From positions 47,548 to 111,547 of the forward strand of contig NZ_JAUFPR010000004.1 in assembly GCF_030409325.1 (NCBI RefSeq): a DNA stretch of 64,000 nucleotides, in the 5' to 3' direction. Shown in pieces: positions 7,547 to 16,690 of this stretch. The notes beneath the pieces were generated by a model. The model saw only the letters and a list, made by a program, of their open reading frames with translations, ran no database searches and had not been told where the DNA came from. The position numbers and the translations under genes are program-made. The stretch comes from Mucilaginibacter aquaedulcis (GTDB lineage: Bacteria > Bacteroidota > Bacteroidia > Sphingobacteriales > Sphingobacteriaceae). Position 1 is the first letter of the stretch; every line of letters starts with the position of its first letter.

Positions 7547-8395
7547 ATGAGAAACACTTACTTATTTTTAGTTACCATGCTATTGGCATGTGTAAGCTAT
7601 AAAAGCTATGCTCAGATTCCGCGTATTCCGGAAGCAAGTTCAACCCAAACAATAATGCAGGATTTTGGACTGGGAAAGGTTAACATTACTTATTCAAGAC
7701 CAAATGTTAAGGACCGTAAAATATTTGGCGGCATAATTCCGTACGGTGAGGTATGGAGAACAGGCGCCAACTCGGCCACTACCATTACATTTACCGAAAA
7801 GGTGGTTATTGAGGGTAATAGCGTACCTGCAGGTACTTATTCGCTTTTCTCCATTCCGGAAAGAAGCGAATGGACCATTATCTTGAACAAAAAAGTAAAA
7901 CAATGGGGTGCTTACAGTTATAAACAGGCTGATGATTTTTTAAGGTTCACCGTAAAATCAAAACGGGTAAATGAAAAAAGGGAAACCTTTACCATGCAGT
8001 TTGTAAACACCACCACTAAGGCTACTGATCTGTACCTGGTATGGGACCATACAGCGGCCATTATACACATGGAAACTGACGACGATGCCAAGATCACAGC
8101 CAATATTGACGAGTTAATGAAAGGCGACCGCAAGCCTTATTATTTTAACGCTATACAGTATTACTACGAAAACAATAAAGATGTTGACAAAGCTTTAGGC
8201 TGGGTAGCCGAAGCAGAAATTGAAGAACCCAAAGGCCCATGGTTTAAGCTTTGGAAATCGCGCTTATTATTGAGAAAAGGCGATAAGGCCGGCGCTATAG
8301 CTGCGGCCCAGGCCGGTATTCAGCTGGCTAAGGATAGTAATGATGAAGAATACATCAGGCTGAACCAGGAGGCGCTTGATCAGGCTAAAAATTAA
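7547..8395 (+). CDS. DUF2911 domain protein with TPR-like C-terminus, secreted
   Basis: A 282-aa protein with a signal peptide (residues 1-22). The DUF2911 domain spans about residues 27-175, with typical phrases such as SRPNVKDRKIFGG, PYGEVWRTGANSAT and the beta-strand pattern GTYSLFSIP. Residues 190-280 form paired helices resembling two or three TPR units (DKALGWVAEAE, GDKAGAIAAAQAGI). Members are common exported proteins of Bacteroidota with no defined role. The gene is single, and a terminator overlapping the end of the convergent symporter gene closes it. Confidence 0.88.
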   Translation: MRNTYLFLVTMLLACVSYKSYAQIPRIPEASSTQTIMQDFGLGKVNITYSRPNVKDRKIFGGIIPYGEVWRTGANSATTITFTEKVVIEGNSVPAGTYSLFSIPERSEWTIILNKKVKQWGAYSYKQADDFLRFTVKSKRVNEKRETFTMQFVNTTTKATDLYLVWDHTAAIIHMETDDDAKITANIDELMKGDRKPYYFNAIQYYYENNKDVDKALGWVAEAEIEEPKGPWFKLWKSRLLLRKGDKAGAIAAAQAGIQLAKDSNDEEYIRLNQEALDQAKN

Positions 8396-8413
8396 GCTTA
8401 CAGTTATTTTATA

Positions 8414-10126
8414 CTACAGGCCCGGCTCAAGCAGATCCGGGCTTTTTTGTGGCATTAGTGTATTCACCAAATACGCTATAATGATCACCAGGATACATCC
8501 AATGGCATTGAGCCATAAATAGGCTATTACATCAAAATATCCTAAAAGACACACAACAATTTCTGTTATCGCCGCGGCTATAAATACGGCGTTGCCTTTT
8601 ATTTTCTTCAGGTAAAAAGCAACTACAAAAACCCCTAATATGGTTCCATAAATATAAGAGCCCAGCTCATTAACCGCCTCCAGTAAATTGCCAATGCGGC
8701 TGGCGTAAAGAGCCATGCCAATACAAACCACTCCCCAGAATATGGTAGCCAACCGGCATGCATTGAGGTAATTTTTTTCAGAAGCTTCCTTGTTAATAAT
8801 CCTTTTATAAATATCAATTACACTTGTTGATGCCAGTGAATTTAAGGCGCTGGCTGTTGAGCCCATGGAAGCCAGGAAAATAATGGCAACCAGCAATCCT
8901 ATAAGCCCTTTAGGTAAATACTGGGTAACAAAGGTGAGGAAAACGTAGTTGGTATCATTACCATCGGCCCCGTTACTGTTTTTTTTCATGAGGTCGATAG
9001 CCTGCTGCCTAATCATGCGCGATTGTATATCGGCCACCTTTAAAGCATCCTGGGCTCTGTCTATCTCCGTTTGATCCTTACTGTCAAATGCCTTTATCAG
9101 CTCGTTGGTTTTAATCTTTTTCCGTTCAAAAGCTTGGGAATATTGCCTGTCGAGATAATGATACTGCGGAGCATAGGCACTCTTTTCTATCCTGTTTACT
9201 TCATACTGGTTAAAAAATATGGGCGGTTTGGTAAACTGGTAAAATGCAAAAACCAATACACCAATCAGCAGTATCAGGAATTGCATGGGTATTTTTATCA
9301 GTCCGTTCATAATAAGGCCCAGCCTGCTTTGTCCCTCTGAGCTCCCGGTTAAATATCGGCCTACCTGGCTCTGATCGGTACCAAAGTATGATAGTTGCAG
9401 AAAGAACCCGCCGATCAACCCGCTCCATACATTATAACGGTTATTAGGCTCGAATTTCCAGTCGATAACATTCATGCGCCCCAGCTTACCCGCCATTTTC
9501 AGGGCATGACCAAAACCAACACCCTGCGGCAAAAGATTAACAACCAATATACCCGCCAAAAACATTCCCGAAAAAATAATACTCATTTGCAGTAGCTGCG
9601 TATAGGATACAGCTTTACTGCCACCATAAACGGTATAAAATATTACCAATCCACCTATAAACAGCGTGGTATAGGTAGTATTAATATTGAGGATGGTTGA
9701 TAAAATGATGGATGGTGCATAAATAGTTACCCCGGTTGAAAGGCCGCGCTGTACGAGGAAAAGGAAAGCAGTAAGTGCCCGGGTTTTCAGATCAAACCGC
9801 TGCTCCAGAAACTCGTAAGCAGTATATACTTTTAAGCGGTGAAATATGGGTACAAAGGTGATGCAAAGCACAATCATGGCCAGCGGCAAGCCAAAATAAA
9901 ACTGCACAAACCGCATCCCATCGGAGTAAGCCTGCCCGGGGGCCGATAAAAAAGTGATAGCACTGGCCTGGGTGGCCATAACCGAAAGCCCTACATGGTA
10001 CCAGGGTAATGATCGGTTACCCATTAAAAACTGATCGATATTTTTATTACTGCCGCTTTTCCATACGCCGTAAAGCACTATGACAAAAAGCGTGGTACCT
10101 AAAACTATCCAATCGGTTAAGCTCAT
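8414..10126 (-). CDS. Sodium:solute symporter (SSS family)
   Basis: A 570-aa membrane protein with the LeuT-fold layout of SSS transporters, about 13-14 helices. It opens TDWIVLGTTLFVIVLYG and contains GNRSLPWYHVGLSVMATQASAITFLSAPG, the conserved sodium-site and substrate region, and later FLASMGSTASALNSLASTSVIDIY, the second sodium-site helix. A hydrophilic helical insert of about 90 residues (about 310-390) separates the core from the later helices. Substrate is unknown; sugars, sialic acid or amino acids are all possible. The start overlaps the stop of a 41-aa membrane protein in an ATGA, and a 62-aa membrane protein lies before that, so three genes share one transcript. Confidence 0.9.
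   Translation of the reverse strand: MSLTDWIVLGTTLFVIVLYGVWKSGSNKNIDQFLMGNRSLPWYHVGLSVMATQASAITFLSAPGQAYSDGMRFVQFYFGLPLAMIVLCITFVPIFHRLKVYTAYEFLEQRFDLKTRALTAFLFLVQRGLSTGVTIYAPSIILSTILNINTTYTTLFIGGLVIFYTVYGGSKAVSYTQLLQMSIIFSGMFLAGILVVNLLPQGVGFGHALKMAGKLGRMNVIDWKFEPNNRYNVWSGLIGGFFLQLSYFGTDQSQVGRYLTGSSEGQSRLGLIMNGLIKIPMQFLILLIGVLVFAFYQFTKPPIFFNQYEVNRIEKSAYAPQYHYLDRQYSQAFERKKIKTNELIKAFDSKDQTEIDRAQDALKVADIQSRMIRQQAIDLMKKNSNGADGNDTNYVFLTFVTQYLPKGLIGLLVAIIFLASMGSTASALNSLASTSVIDIYKRIINKEASEKNYLNACRLATIFWGVVCIGMALYASRIGNLLEAVNELGSYIYGTILGVFVVAFYLKKIKGNAVFIAAAITEIVVCLLGYFDVIAYLWLNAIGCILVIIIAYLVNTLMPQKSPDLLEPGL
8420..8448 (+). terminator. Terminator after the DUF2911 gene
   Basis: GCCCGG / CCGGGC stem with an 11-nt loop and TTTTTT on the plus strand. 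It lies inside the last codons of the convergent symporter gene, so the same bases encode that protein's C-terminus. Confidence 0.7.
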
Positions 10127-10248
10127 TCAAAAAATTTTGTAATGAGCCAAAATACTAAAATTAAAAAAACCAGCCATGCGGCTACAACGCCGTAAAACTG
10201 GTTCCAATTTCTTATAAATGAGGGCAGATCAGGATTATGCCTTTTCAT
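10123..10248 (-). CDS. 41-aa single-pass membrane micro-protein coupled to the symporter
   Basis: An ATG at 10248 opens 41 codons: an N-terminal MKRHNPDLPSFIRNWNQFYG, then a hydrophobic helix VVAAWLVFLILVFWLITKFF. The stop overlaps the symporter start by 4 nt (ATGA) and the start lies 14 nt inside the preceding 62-aa gene. This tight nesting and the clean membrane helix support a real gene. Small accessory subunits that precede SSS transporters are known in other families (YjcH before ActP, DUF997 before PanF). I infer a similar role here, though this protein does not resemble them in sequence. Confidence 0.7.
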   Translation of the reverse strand: MKRHNPDLPSFIRNWNQFYGVVAAWLVFLILVFWLITKFFE

Positions 10249-10423
10249 TACGGCCTTTAACCAAAACAGTCACAAAGAAACCTGCGGTTAATAAGCCTAA
10301 AACACCACCTACAAATATCCAGGTGAACCCTTTATCAATGATACCTCCTACAAAAAGCCCGGATACTAAACCTACAAGGTAAAATATAAAATCAAGGTTC
10401 TTTTCTTCTTCGTGTTGTTTCAT
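10235..10423 (-). CDS. 62-aa two-helix membrane protein (AtpZ/AtpI-like size), first gene of symporter operon
   Basis: The protein starts with a charged MKQHEEEKN stretch and has two Gly-rich membrane helices (IFYLVGLVSGLFVGGIID and WIFVGGVLGLLTAGFFVTVL). In size and hydropathy it resembles AtpZ/AtpI-type proteins, but no ATP synthase gene is near. It is the promoter-proximal gene of a three-gene operon with the 41-aa protein and the symporter, and overlaps the former by 14 nt. A good -33/-7 promoter lies just upstream. The role is unknown, perhaps assembly or regulation of the symporter. Confidence 0.75.
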   Translation of the reverse strand: MKQHEEEKNLDFIFYLVGLVSGLFVGGIIDKGFTWIFVGGVLGLLTAGFFVTVLVKGRNEKA

Positions 10424-10445
10424 ATTATTGTTTTTTATAACGGAG

Positions 10446-10476
10446 CAAAAATAGGTGATTAATTGTTTTTTTTCAA
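10446..10476 (-). promoter_or_regulatory. Bacteroidota sigma promoter (TTG-N20-TATTTTTG)
   Basis: On the minus strand a TTG (10476-10474) is followed after 20 nt by TATTTTTG (10453-10446), matching the -33/-7 consensus with correct spacing. The leader to the ATG at 10423 would be about 18 nt. It drives the 62-aa / 41-aa / symporter operon. Confidence 0.6.
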
Positions 10477-10516
10477 CATTTTATTTTGCCACAATTGTAA
10501 TTGTTACAAGAGGTGG

Positions 10517-10897
10517 TTATAAAGGTATTTCTTCCTGATAAAAACCGCCCGATCCCATGTAGGTAACGCGTTTTTGATCGCCATTCAAAGTGGCCTCGTA
10601 AAACCTTACGCCTGCCGTGGCTATGGCATCCATAAATTCAGGAAAGGTTGATTTACCTTGCTGATTATCACGTATGGCCTTAATTACCTGCTCGGTATTA
10701 AAGCGCGCAGCTATAACCTTAGGCTCAATATCACTGTCATGAAATATGGTTTCGCCATCTGCCAAACGATAGAGCATTAACCCCGCGGCTACTTCAACGG
10801 TATACGATAATATTCCAGAGTCAATTAATTTAGCTGCCAGTTCGGGGTAGCTTTTGGCCGTTGCATAGGCCGTTTTTAATTTCTCTTCAACACTCAT
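10517..10897 (-). CDS. DUF1398 family protein
   Basis: A 126-aa soluble protein that matches the DUF1398 pattern over its full length: an N-terminal helical part (AYATAKSYPELAAKLIDSGI), the strand YTVEVAAGLMLYRLADGE, and a C-terminal FPEFMDAIATAGVRFYEATLNGDQKRVTYMGSGG. It lies 4 nt after the PIG-L gene, so both are on one transcript. No biochemical role is established for the family. Confidence 0.85.
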   Translation of the reverse strand: MSVEEKLKTAYATAKSYPELAAKLIDSGILSYTVEVAAGLMLYRLADGETIFHDSDIEPKVIAARFNTEQVIKAIRDNQQGKSTFPEFMDAIATAGVRFYEATLNGDQKRVTYMGSGGFYQEEIPL

Positions 10898-10901
10898 ATG
10901 A

Positions 10902-13358
10902 TTAGTTTTTAGGTTTGCTTAACAAATTAATGAACAAGCGGTAAGCTCCCGGAACACCAGCAGGTAACTCTCTGAAAAAAGCAAGCGAGGTGTAAACAAA
11001 CCTGCCTTTTCCATAATCAGCAACTATCAATGAGCCTTTGTTGGGCTCTTCGCCTTTATCATTCAGCTGCAAAATGGTTTTGTATTGCTGATCAATATCG
11101 CTTACAAAATACAGGCCACGCTCCTGGATCCATCCCTTAAAATCATTTTGGGTTATTTTATTGGGATAGTTTAAGACCGGGCTTTCCTTATCTAAGATGG
11201 TAACCTCAGCATCTTCGTCGGTAACCCTTTGGTTTACTACTCTGAAAGGGTACGGCCCTATTTGTTTTACTACCAGCCCGGCGTTGTTATTATATTGCAC
11301 CAGCAAGTTACCACCATTCTTCACATAATCCATCAAACGGTTTTGTTCATAGGCCAGGCGCTCATTTACGTTGTAGGCACGTACCCCGGTAACAATAGCA
11401 TCGTATGCAGACAGGTCGGCATTCATGATCTCGCTTTCAGATAATACATGAATATCATACCCTACCTGGTGCAGGGCCTCAGGCATCAGATCACCGGCCC
11501 CGGTAATGTATCCTAACTTTTTACCGGCAATTTTAAGATCGATATTAACCAGTTTGGTAACAGCCGGCGGAAACAAGGTTATAGCCGGCACATGATCATA
11601 CCTTATCCGGCGAAGTGCCAATGAATATGGCGTTCCGTTGGCGGTGGTAATTACTTCAAAACTGCTTGTACGCGGCTTATTATCGGTTGGTGTAACTGTA
11701 AACGCAACAGTCCATTCGTCATTTTTGTCTTTCCCTTTAAAGTCAATCTTTTCAGGGCTTATTTTCCAGCCCTCAATTGGTTTTATGTTGATGCTTCCGC
11801 TGCTGCTGGTAAAGCTCTTTAATTTTACCTGCACCACCTGGGGCTGCTGTGTGTTAAAAATATAATCCTGGTTTTCAATATTTGCTGTAACAGGTGGTGT
11901 AATTTCAAGCGGCTGATAAACCTCGCCCCTTACCGGGTCAACATATTTATACTCAAGCCTGCGTTCAAAACGTATGGGGTTGCCTTCCACAATAAATTCA
12001 AAACCAACCTTAGGCATGTCCGGATTTTCGGGATTACCAGCCAGCGTGTCATCGGGCAGATTATATGCACCAATACCATGCGGACTTTGCAGCCAGTAAG
12101 GTTGTGTAATTTTATTGGCAACTGCAGTTTGCTCAAAAGTTTGCACCTCATTTGCCGGGATAACCTTGCTATCTAAATTTGAAACATTGCCCAAACTGCT
12201 GATGCTGTTAATTTTCACACGGTTGCTATACCTGTTCACAACCTGTGCGCGTATCTGTATCTTATCGCCAAGCGCGTAGGTTGGTTCGGCAGCATAGGCT
12301 TCAAACCATAGGCCGGAGCAGGCCGCGATCAGATCGCTCAGCTCTTTTGTTTTTTGGGTTCTCCAGTATACATCTGATATTTTTTCAACCCGGCCAAGCA
12401 ATTGAACCAGGGCGGGCACCGATTTCTCAGGAGCTTCTGCGTTAAAATCCCTGTTAACAATAGCCAAGCCAGCCCCAATAGATTCACCATCCTTAACTCT
12501 TTTCCAGGTGGTGTTAACACCATCCATGAGATCGGCTTGCGGGGCATCGCCCAAAATAGTTTTGAAATACTCGTATGATTGGCCGCGCTGTTTGGCACTG
12601 CCAAAACCCTGGGTTTTATGGTTGCTGCGGCTTTCGGCTGCAATTTCGCCATAACCCTTACCTAAAATAGGGTTATAGGTACCAACATTAATTTTAAACT
12701 GATCAGCAGCGGTAGTGTTAACACTACCAAAACTGAAGGTATTCCATAACAGGCGTTTGGCTTGCCATGGTTGTACATATTTTAACTGTTCGGGATAACG
12801 TTTAGGATCGGCAGCGGCGGTAAACGCCTCTTGCGCCAATATAGCCGATGAGGTATGATGACCATGGCCTCCCTCGCCTGTTGTAGGGAAACGGCATATC
12901 ATCACATCGGGCCTGAATTTGCGGATCACCCAAACCATATCGCCCAGTACTTTTTCCCTGTCCCATATTTTCAGTGTTTCTTCGGGGCCCTTTGAAAAGC
13001 CAAAATCATTGGCTCGGGTAAAAAACTGTTCGGCTCCGTCAACCCGGCGTGCGGCTAACAATTCCTGCGTACGTATCAGACCCAGAAGTTCGCCTTGTTC
13101 ATTACCTATTAAATTTTGCCCACCATCGCCGCGGGTGCATGATAAATAACCCGTACGATAATGCTTTTCCTGGGCCAGGTAAGTAAGCAAACGGGTGTTT
13201 TCATCATCGGGATGGGCCGCTATGTAAAGCACACTGCCCAGGGTGTTCAGCTTTTTAAAGTTTTGCTGAATACTGCCCAGATCAGTTGGCGGCGAAGTTT
13301 GTGCTATTGCAAATGAAGAAATATATAAAAAGATGGTAATGAGGTTTATGCGCTTCAT
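10902..13358 (-). CDS. PIG-L (LmbE) family deacetylase, large multidomain secreted form
   Basis: An 818-aa protein with a signal peptide (residues 1-20). The PIG-L/LmbE domain covers about 40-300 with the zinc motif AHPDDEN (48-54) and a second metal histidine region HGHHTS (165-170). The middle part (about 340-600) is beta-rich, as in NEW3-type Ig-like domains. The C-terminal 200 residues resemble a class I glutamine-amidotransferase-like fold (LGYITGAGDLMPEALHQVGY, YDAIVTGVRAYNVNERL). PIG-L enzymes remove N-acetyl groups from GlcNAc-type sugars; the exported location suggests glycan or glycoconjugate deacetylation. The gene is divergent from the TetR efflux operon and upstream of DUF1398. 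Confidence 0.9.
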   Translation of the reverse strand: MKRINLITIFLYISSFAIAQTSPPTDLGSIQQNFKKLNTLGSVLYIAAHPDDENTRLLTYLAQEKHYRTGYLSCTRGDGGQNLIGNEQGELLGLIRTQELLAARRVDGAEQFFTRANDFGFSKGPEETLKIWDREKVLGDMVWVIRKFRPDVMICRFPTTGEGGHGHHTSSAILAQEAFTAAADPKRYPEQLKYVQPWQAKRLLWNTFSFGSVNTTAADQFKINVGTYNPILGKGYGEIAAESRSNHKTQGFGSAKQRGQSYEYFKTILGDAPQADLMDGVNTTWKRVKDGESIGAGLAIVNRDFNAEAPEKSVPALVQLLGRVEKISDVYWRTQKTKELSDLIAACSGLWFEAYAAEPTYALGDKIQIRAQVVNRYSNRVKINSISSLGNVSNLDSKVIPANEVQTFEQTAVANKITQPYWLQSPHGIGAYNLPDDTLAGNPENPDMPKVGFEFIVEGNPIRFERRLEYKYVDPVRGEVYQPLEITPPVTANIENQDYIFNTQQPQVVQVKLKSFTSSSGSINIKPIEGWKISPEKIDFKGKDKNDEWTVAFTVTPTDNKPRTSSFEVITTANGTPYSLALRRIRYDHVPAITLFPPAVTKLVNIDLKIAGKKLGYITGAGDLMPEALHQVGYDIHVLSESEIMNADLSAYDAIVTGVRAYNVNERLAYEQNRLMDYVKNGGNLLVQYNNNAGLVVKQIGPYPFRVVNQRVTDEDAEVTILDKESPVLNYPNKITQNDFKGWIQERGLYFVSDIDQQYKTILQLNDKGEEPNKGSLIVADYGKGRFVYTSLAFFRELPAGVPGAYRLFINLLSKPKN

Positions 13359-13363
13359 GCTGG

Positions 13364-13371
13364 CAAATATA
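13364..13371 (-). promoter_or_regulatory. TAnnTTTG -7 box abutting the PIG-L start
   Basis: TATATTTG on the minus strand ends 5 nt before the ATG of the PIG-L gene, again suggesting a very short or absent leader. No strong -33 motif is seen. Confidence 0.35.
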
Positions 13372-13561
13372 TTGAAAGATGTAGATTTAAGATTTCATGT
13401 ATCAATAATATAACATTGGACAAACATTATATTATGAAAAACATAACAGTTTAAACATTTAATTAAAGAACTTAAAAAAAATCGTCATGATAAAAACAAT
13501 TCTGTCATTCAACAGTAATCTTAATCGATTGATTGATTTTTTAACATGGATAACTATGCAC

Positions 13562-13585
13562 TAATCAATCGTTTGATTAATTTTG
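13562..13585 (+). promoter_or_regulatory. TetR operator overlapping a -7 box
   Basis: TAATCAATCGTTTGATTA (13562-13579) is an inverted repeat with 7-bp arms and a 4-nt spacer. It overlaps TAATTTTG (13578-13585), a TAnnTTTG -7 element. A related half-site group (ATCGATTGATTGATT) lies about 40 nt upstream. Placement fits autorepression by the TetR protein and favours the ATG at 13600 over 13546. Confidence 0.6.
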
Positions 13586-13599
13586 TGCCATTAAAAACA

Positions 13600-14247
13600 A
13601 TGGACAAAGATAAAATAGATAAGAAAGACCATATCCTGGATGTTGCCGAGCGCATATTTGCAGAGATGGGTTTTGATGGGGCCTCTACCCGGATGATCTC
13701 GGGTGAAGCCGGAGTAAATATGGCCATGCTCAATTACTATTTTGGTTCAAAAGAAGGTTTGTTCTTTGCGGTGATTGAAAGGAAGATCACATCTTTCCAA
13801 AACATTCTGCAAAACATCGGGAACGATGAGAACATCAGCGCCTGGAAAAAAATAGAATCATACATTGAGCTATATGGCGAAAGAGTGGTAAATAATAACT
13901 GCTTTCAGAAATTATTATATCATGAAATGAGCATGAACCGCCGCACCGAGCTTTCAGATAAGATACGCAACATACTGATGAAGAATGTATCTGAACTATT
14001 TAAAATATTACAGGACGGAATTGATAGCGGAGAGTTCAAGAAAGATACGGATATGCAGATGGTAGTAGCTACTATGTACGGTACTAAAAACTTTATAGTG
14101 AATACGCCGCTCATGTCATCAACCATGCTGGGCTATGATATACAGGACGATAAGGTGTTGGAGGAACAATTTAAACCACGCATCAAAACATATTTAAAAA
14201 ACCTCTTAAAAGCATACTTAGTTAATGAAAATGACAACTCAAAATAA
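13600..14247 (+). CDS. TetR/AcrR family transcriptional repressor
   Basis: From the ATG at 13600 the protein has 215 aa. The N-terminal HTH is typical: KDHILDVAERIFAEMGFDGASTRMISGEAGVNMAMLNYYFGSKEGLF (first about 55 residues, shown by its key phrases). The remainder is an all-helical ligand-binding domain. It is the first gene of a TolC/HlyD/MFS efflux operon and overlaps the TolC-like gene by 23 nt, so it most likely represses this operon and responds to a toxic substrate. A palindromic operator overlaps its own promoter. The upstream ATG at 13546 would place the operator inside the coding sequence and was not chosen. Confidence 0.9.
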   Translation: MDKDKIDKKDHILDVAERIFAEMGFDGASTRMISGEAGVNMAMLNYYFGSKEGLFFAVIERKITSFQNILQNIGNDENISAWKKIESYIELYGERVVNNNCFQKLLYHEMSMNRRTELSDKIRNILMKNVSELFKILQDGIDSGEFKKDTDMQMVVATMYGTKNFIVNTPLMSSTMLGYDIQDDKVLEEQFKPRIKTYLKNLLKAYLVNENDNSK

Positions 14248-15598
14248 AAACCCAAATCACCTTACACTGTTCAGTGCAGTACACCCCTTCTGCCTTTATG
14301 CTGTTACTTTTATAATAGCATGCGCGCTGTTTATGCAATCGGCAAACGCGCAAGACAGAACTATTACTTTAGATGAAGCCGTAAAGCTTGGCCTCGACTA
14401 TAGTAAAACATTAAAGCTCTCTAAATCAAAAGTTGAGCAGGCTGTTTCAGAATTTAATCAGGCTAAAGACCGCTCGTTGCCAACAGGTAGTGTAAGTTAT
14501 GGTTACAACCACGCCGAAATTCCGGCAAACCGCCTGGCCTTAGGTTCAGAAAGCTTTAACCTGCCAAGCAGCGCTAATGCTTACTTAGGCATACTTAGCT
14601 TAAGCGAAACTATTTTTGAAGGCAACAAATTAAAGTATGCCCGTCAGTCAACAGATCTGTTAACCCAGGTTGCCCGTTTGGATATTAACAATGATAAGGA
14701 TCAGATCACTTATGATATTATCAGTTCATACTACAGCCTGTACAAGGTTTTGCAAAGCAAAAAAGTAGTTGCTCAAAACCTGGCTACTGTTGACGGACAG
14801 ATAAAACAGGCTCAGCGCTTTTTTGACCAGGGCCTGGTAACTAAAAATGATGTATTGCGTTTTCAACTTCAAAGATCAAACATTGAGCTTAATGGTATTG
14901 ATCTGGAAACCAACCGCCGCATCATCAATTACAACCTTAATGTTTTATTAGGTTTACCTGAAGGTACTCAGTTAAATATTGCTCAAATAACCGAAGCCGA
15001 CAGGGCAGTTGCTCCTTTAAGCAACTACCTGGATACTGCCATGAACAGCAGACCCGAGTTACAGCAATTTGATCTGCGTACCAAAGTGGCCGAAACCAAC
15101 ATTAAAAGTATAAGGGCTAACACATCACCAAAATTAGCGGCATCAGTTGCCGGGTATTATGTTGATGTTAGCAGTAACCCTATACCTAAAAGCGGTAGTT
15201 TTATTACCCCGCTAACAGCAGGTTTAACCTTATCATGGAACTTCAGCTCATTGTGGAGCAATAAGAACAAGGTTACCGAAGCTAAAATTCAGCGTGAGCA
15301 AACAGTTATTAACAAAAGCATTACTGTTGACCGCATAAAAGATGAGGTGAACCAAAGCTACCAAAGTTACAGCCAGGCACTTAACAGGATACAGCTTTTA
15401 CAAACAGCTATTGCACAGGCCGGTGAAAACAACAAGATATTAGAATCAAAATACAAAACCAATGTAGCATCAGCTACGGACCGTGCCGATGCCGAAACAC
15501 TGCTTTATCAGGCCCAGATAAACCTGGAACTGGCTAAAGCTGATGCAGGCCTGGCTTACTATACTTTATTAAAATCAACTGGAACAATCAACAAATAA
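14225..15598 (+). CDS. TolC family outer membrane efflux protein
   Basis: A 457-aa protein with a rather long signal peptide ending near residue 40 (MQSANAQ). Two repeated OEP halves follow, with the long helices ITLDEAVKLGLDYSKTLKLSKSKVEQA and the NLNVLLGLPEG phrase of TolC-like proteins. It should form the trimeric outer membrane channel of a tripartite pump with the HlyD and MFS proteins encoded next. Its start lies within the end of the TetR gene (23-nt overlap), and the HlyD gene follows after 22 nt. Confidence 0.92.
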   Translation: MKMTTQNKNPNHLTLFSAVHPFCLYAVTFIIACALFMQSANAQDRTITLDEAVKLGLDYSKTLKLSKSKVEQAVSEFNQAKDRSLPTGSVSYGYNHAEIPANRLALGSESFNLPSSANAYLGILSLSETIFEGNKLKYARQSTDLLTQVARLDINNDKDQITYDIISSYYSLYKVLQSKKVVAQNLATVDGQIKQAQRFFDQGLVTKNDVLRFQLQRSNIELNGIDLETNRRIINYNLNVLLGLPEGTQLNIAQITEADRAVAPLSNYLDTAMNSRPELQQFDLRTKVAETNIKSIRANTSPKLAASVAGYYVDVSSNPIPKSGSFITPLTAGLTLSWNFSSLWSNKNKVTEAKIQREQTVINKSITVDRIKDEVNQSYQSYSQALNRIQLLQTAIAQAGENNKILESKYKTNVASATDRADAETLLYQAQINLELAKADAGLAYYTLLKSTGTINK

Positions 15599-15620
15599 TA
15601 ATACTAAACCAATCAATAAA

Positions 15621-16682
15621 ATGGCAAACGAACAAGGAACACAGGAACAAGAACCTAAAAAGAAACCAAATAAAGTAATTCCGATCATATTAGGCGTATT
15701 ACTTATTGGCGGTATCATTTTCGGTATAAAAGAATATATATACTTCAGCAAACACATTGATACAGACGATGCGCAAATTGATGGCGATATAAGCCCGGTA
15801 GTTACCCGCGTTGGTGGTTATGTTGATTCTATTTATTTTGAAGAAAACACACACGTGAATGCTAACCAGCCGCTGGTTAAAATTGACGATCGCGATTACA
15901 AAGTAAAACTGGAGCAGGCACAGGCAGCACAAGTAGGTGCAAGTGCCGGTATCAATGTAAATCAATCGCAAATTTTTGCTAACGAGGCCAATTCTGCAAG
16001 TGCAAGGGCACAAGTAGCTTCAAACGCCGCCCGTTTAGAGAAAGTACAGAAAGACTACGCCCGTTATGCTGATCTCGTAAAAGATGGTTCGGTAACTCAA
16101 CAACAATTTGATCAGGCAAAATCTGATCTGGATGTTGCTAAAGCTAACCTGAAAGCATCACAAGACCAATACAAAGCAGCTGTTGAACAAATTGGTACAA
16201 CACGTAGCCAGTTAAAGGTAACCAACACTGGGGTAACACAAAGGCAGGTTGATATTGATTTTGCTAAATTACAGTTAAGCTATACTACTATTAAAGCGCC
16301 TACATCTGGCTTGGTTTCTAAAAAGAGCATTCAGTTAGGTCAGCTGGTACAGGCCGGCCAAACACTGTTTTCAATTATTAATGATAACAGCTTGTATATA
16401 ACTGCTAACTTTAAAGAAACACAGCTTGACGAAATGAAAAGCGGCCAGAAAGTAGACATCGAAGTTGATGCTTACCCTGACCTGAAATTAGAAGGAGCAG
16501 TTTATAACTTTTCGCCTGCAACAGGTGCTAAATTCTCTTTATTACCTCCTGATAACGCTACAGGTAACTTTGTAAAAGTTGTACAGCGTGTGCCGGTTAA
16601 AATTAAAATAACCGCCAGCAAAGAGGTGTTAGATAGACTACGCCCCGGAATGAGCGTTAAAGTTTCTGTAATTAAAGGATAA
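15621..16682 (+). CDS. HlyD/EmrA family membrane fusion protein
   Basis: A 353-aa protein with an N-terminal membrane anchor (about residues 17-38, VIPIILGVLLIGGIIFGI), the EmrA phrase HIDTDDAQIDGDISPVVTRVGGYV, a central coiled-coil hairpin (about 90-200) and a beta-barrel/lipoyl region with APTSGLVSKKSIQLGQLVQAGQ. It links the MFS pump in the inner membrane to the TolC-like channel. It is the third gene of the TetR efflux operon. Confidence 0.92.
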   Translation: MANEQGTQEQEPKKKPNKVIPIILGVLLIGGIIFGIKEYIYFSKHIDTDDAQIDGDISPVVTRVGGYVDSIYFEENTHVNANQPLVKIDDRDYKVKLEQAQAAQVGASAGINVNQSQIFANEANSASARAQVASNAARLEKVQKDYARYADLVKDGSVTQQQFDQAKSDLDVAKANLKASQDQYKAAVEQIGTTRSQLKVTNTGVTQRQVDIDFAKLQLSYTTIKAPTSGLVSKKSIQLGQLVQAGQTLFSIINDNSLYITANFKETQLDEMKSGQKVDIEVDAYPDLKLEGAVYNFSPATGAKFSLLPPDNATGNFVKVVQRVPVKIKITASKEVLDRLRPGMSVKVSVIKG

Positions 16683-16690
16683 TCCCTTTC

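Noticed and set aside
12338..12652. Minus-strand 104-aa frame inside the PIG-L gene
   Set aside because: Same-strand out-of-frame shadow of a conserved coding region.
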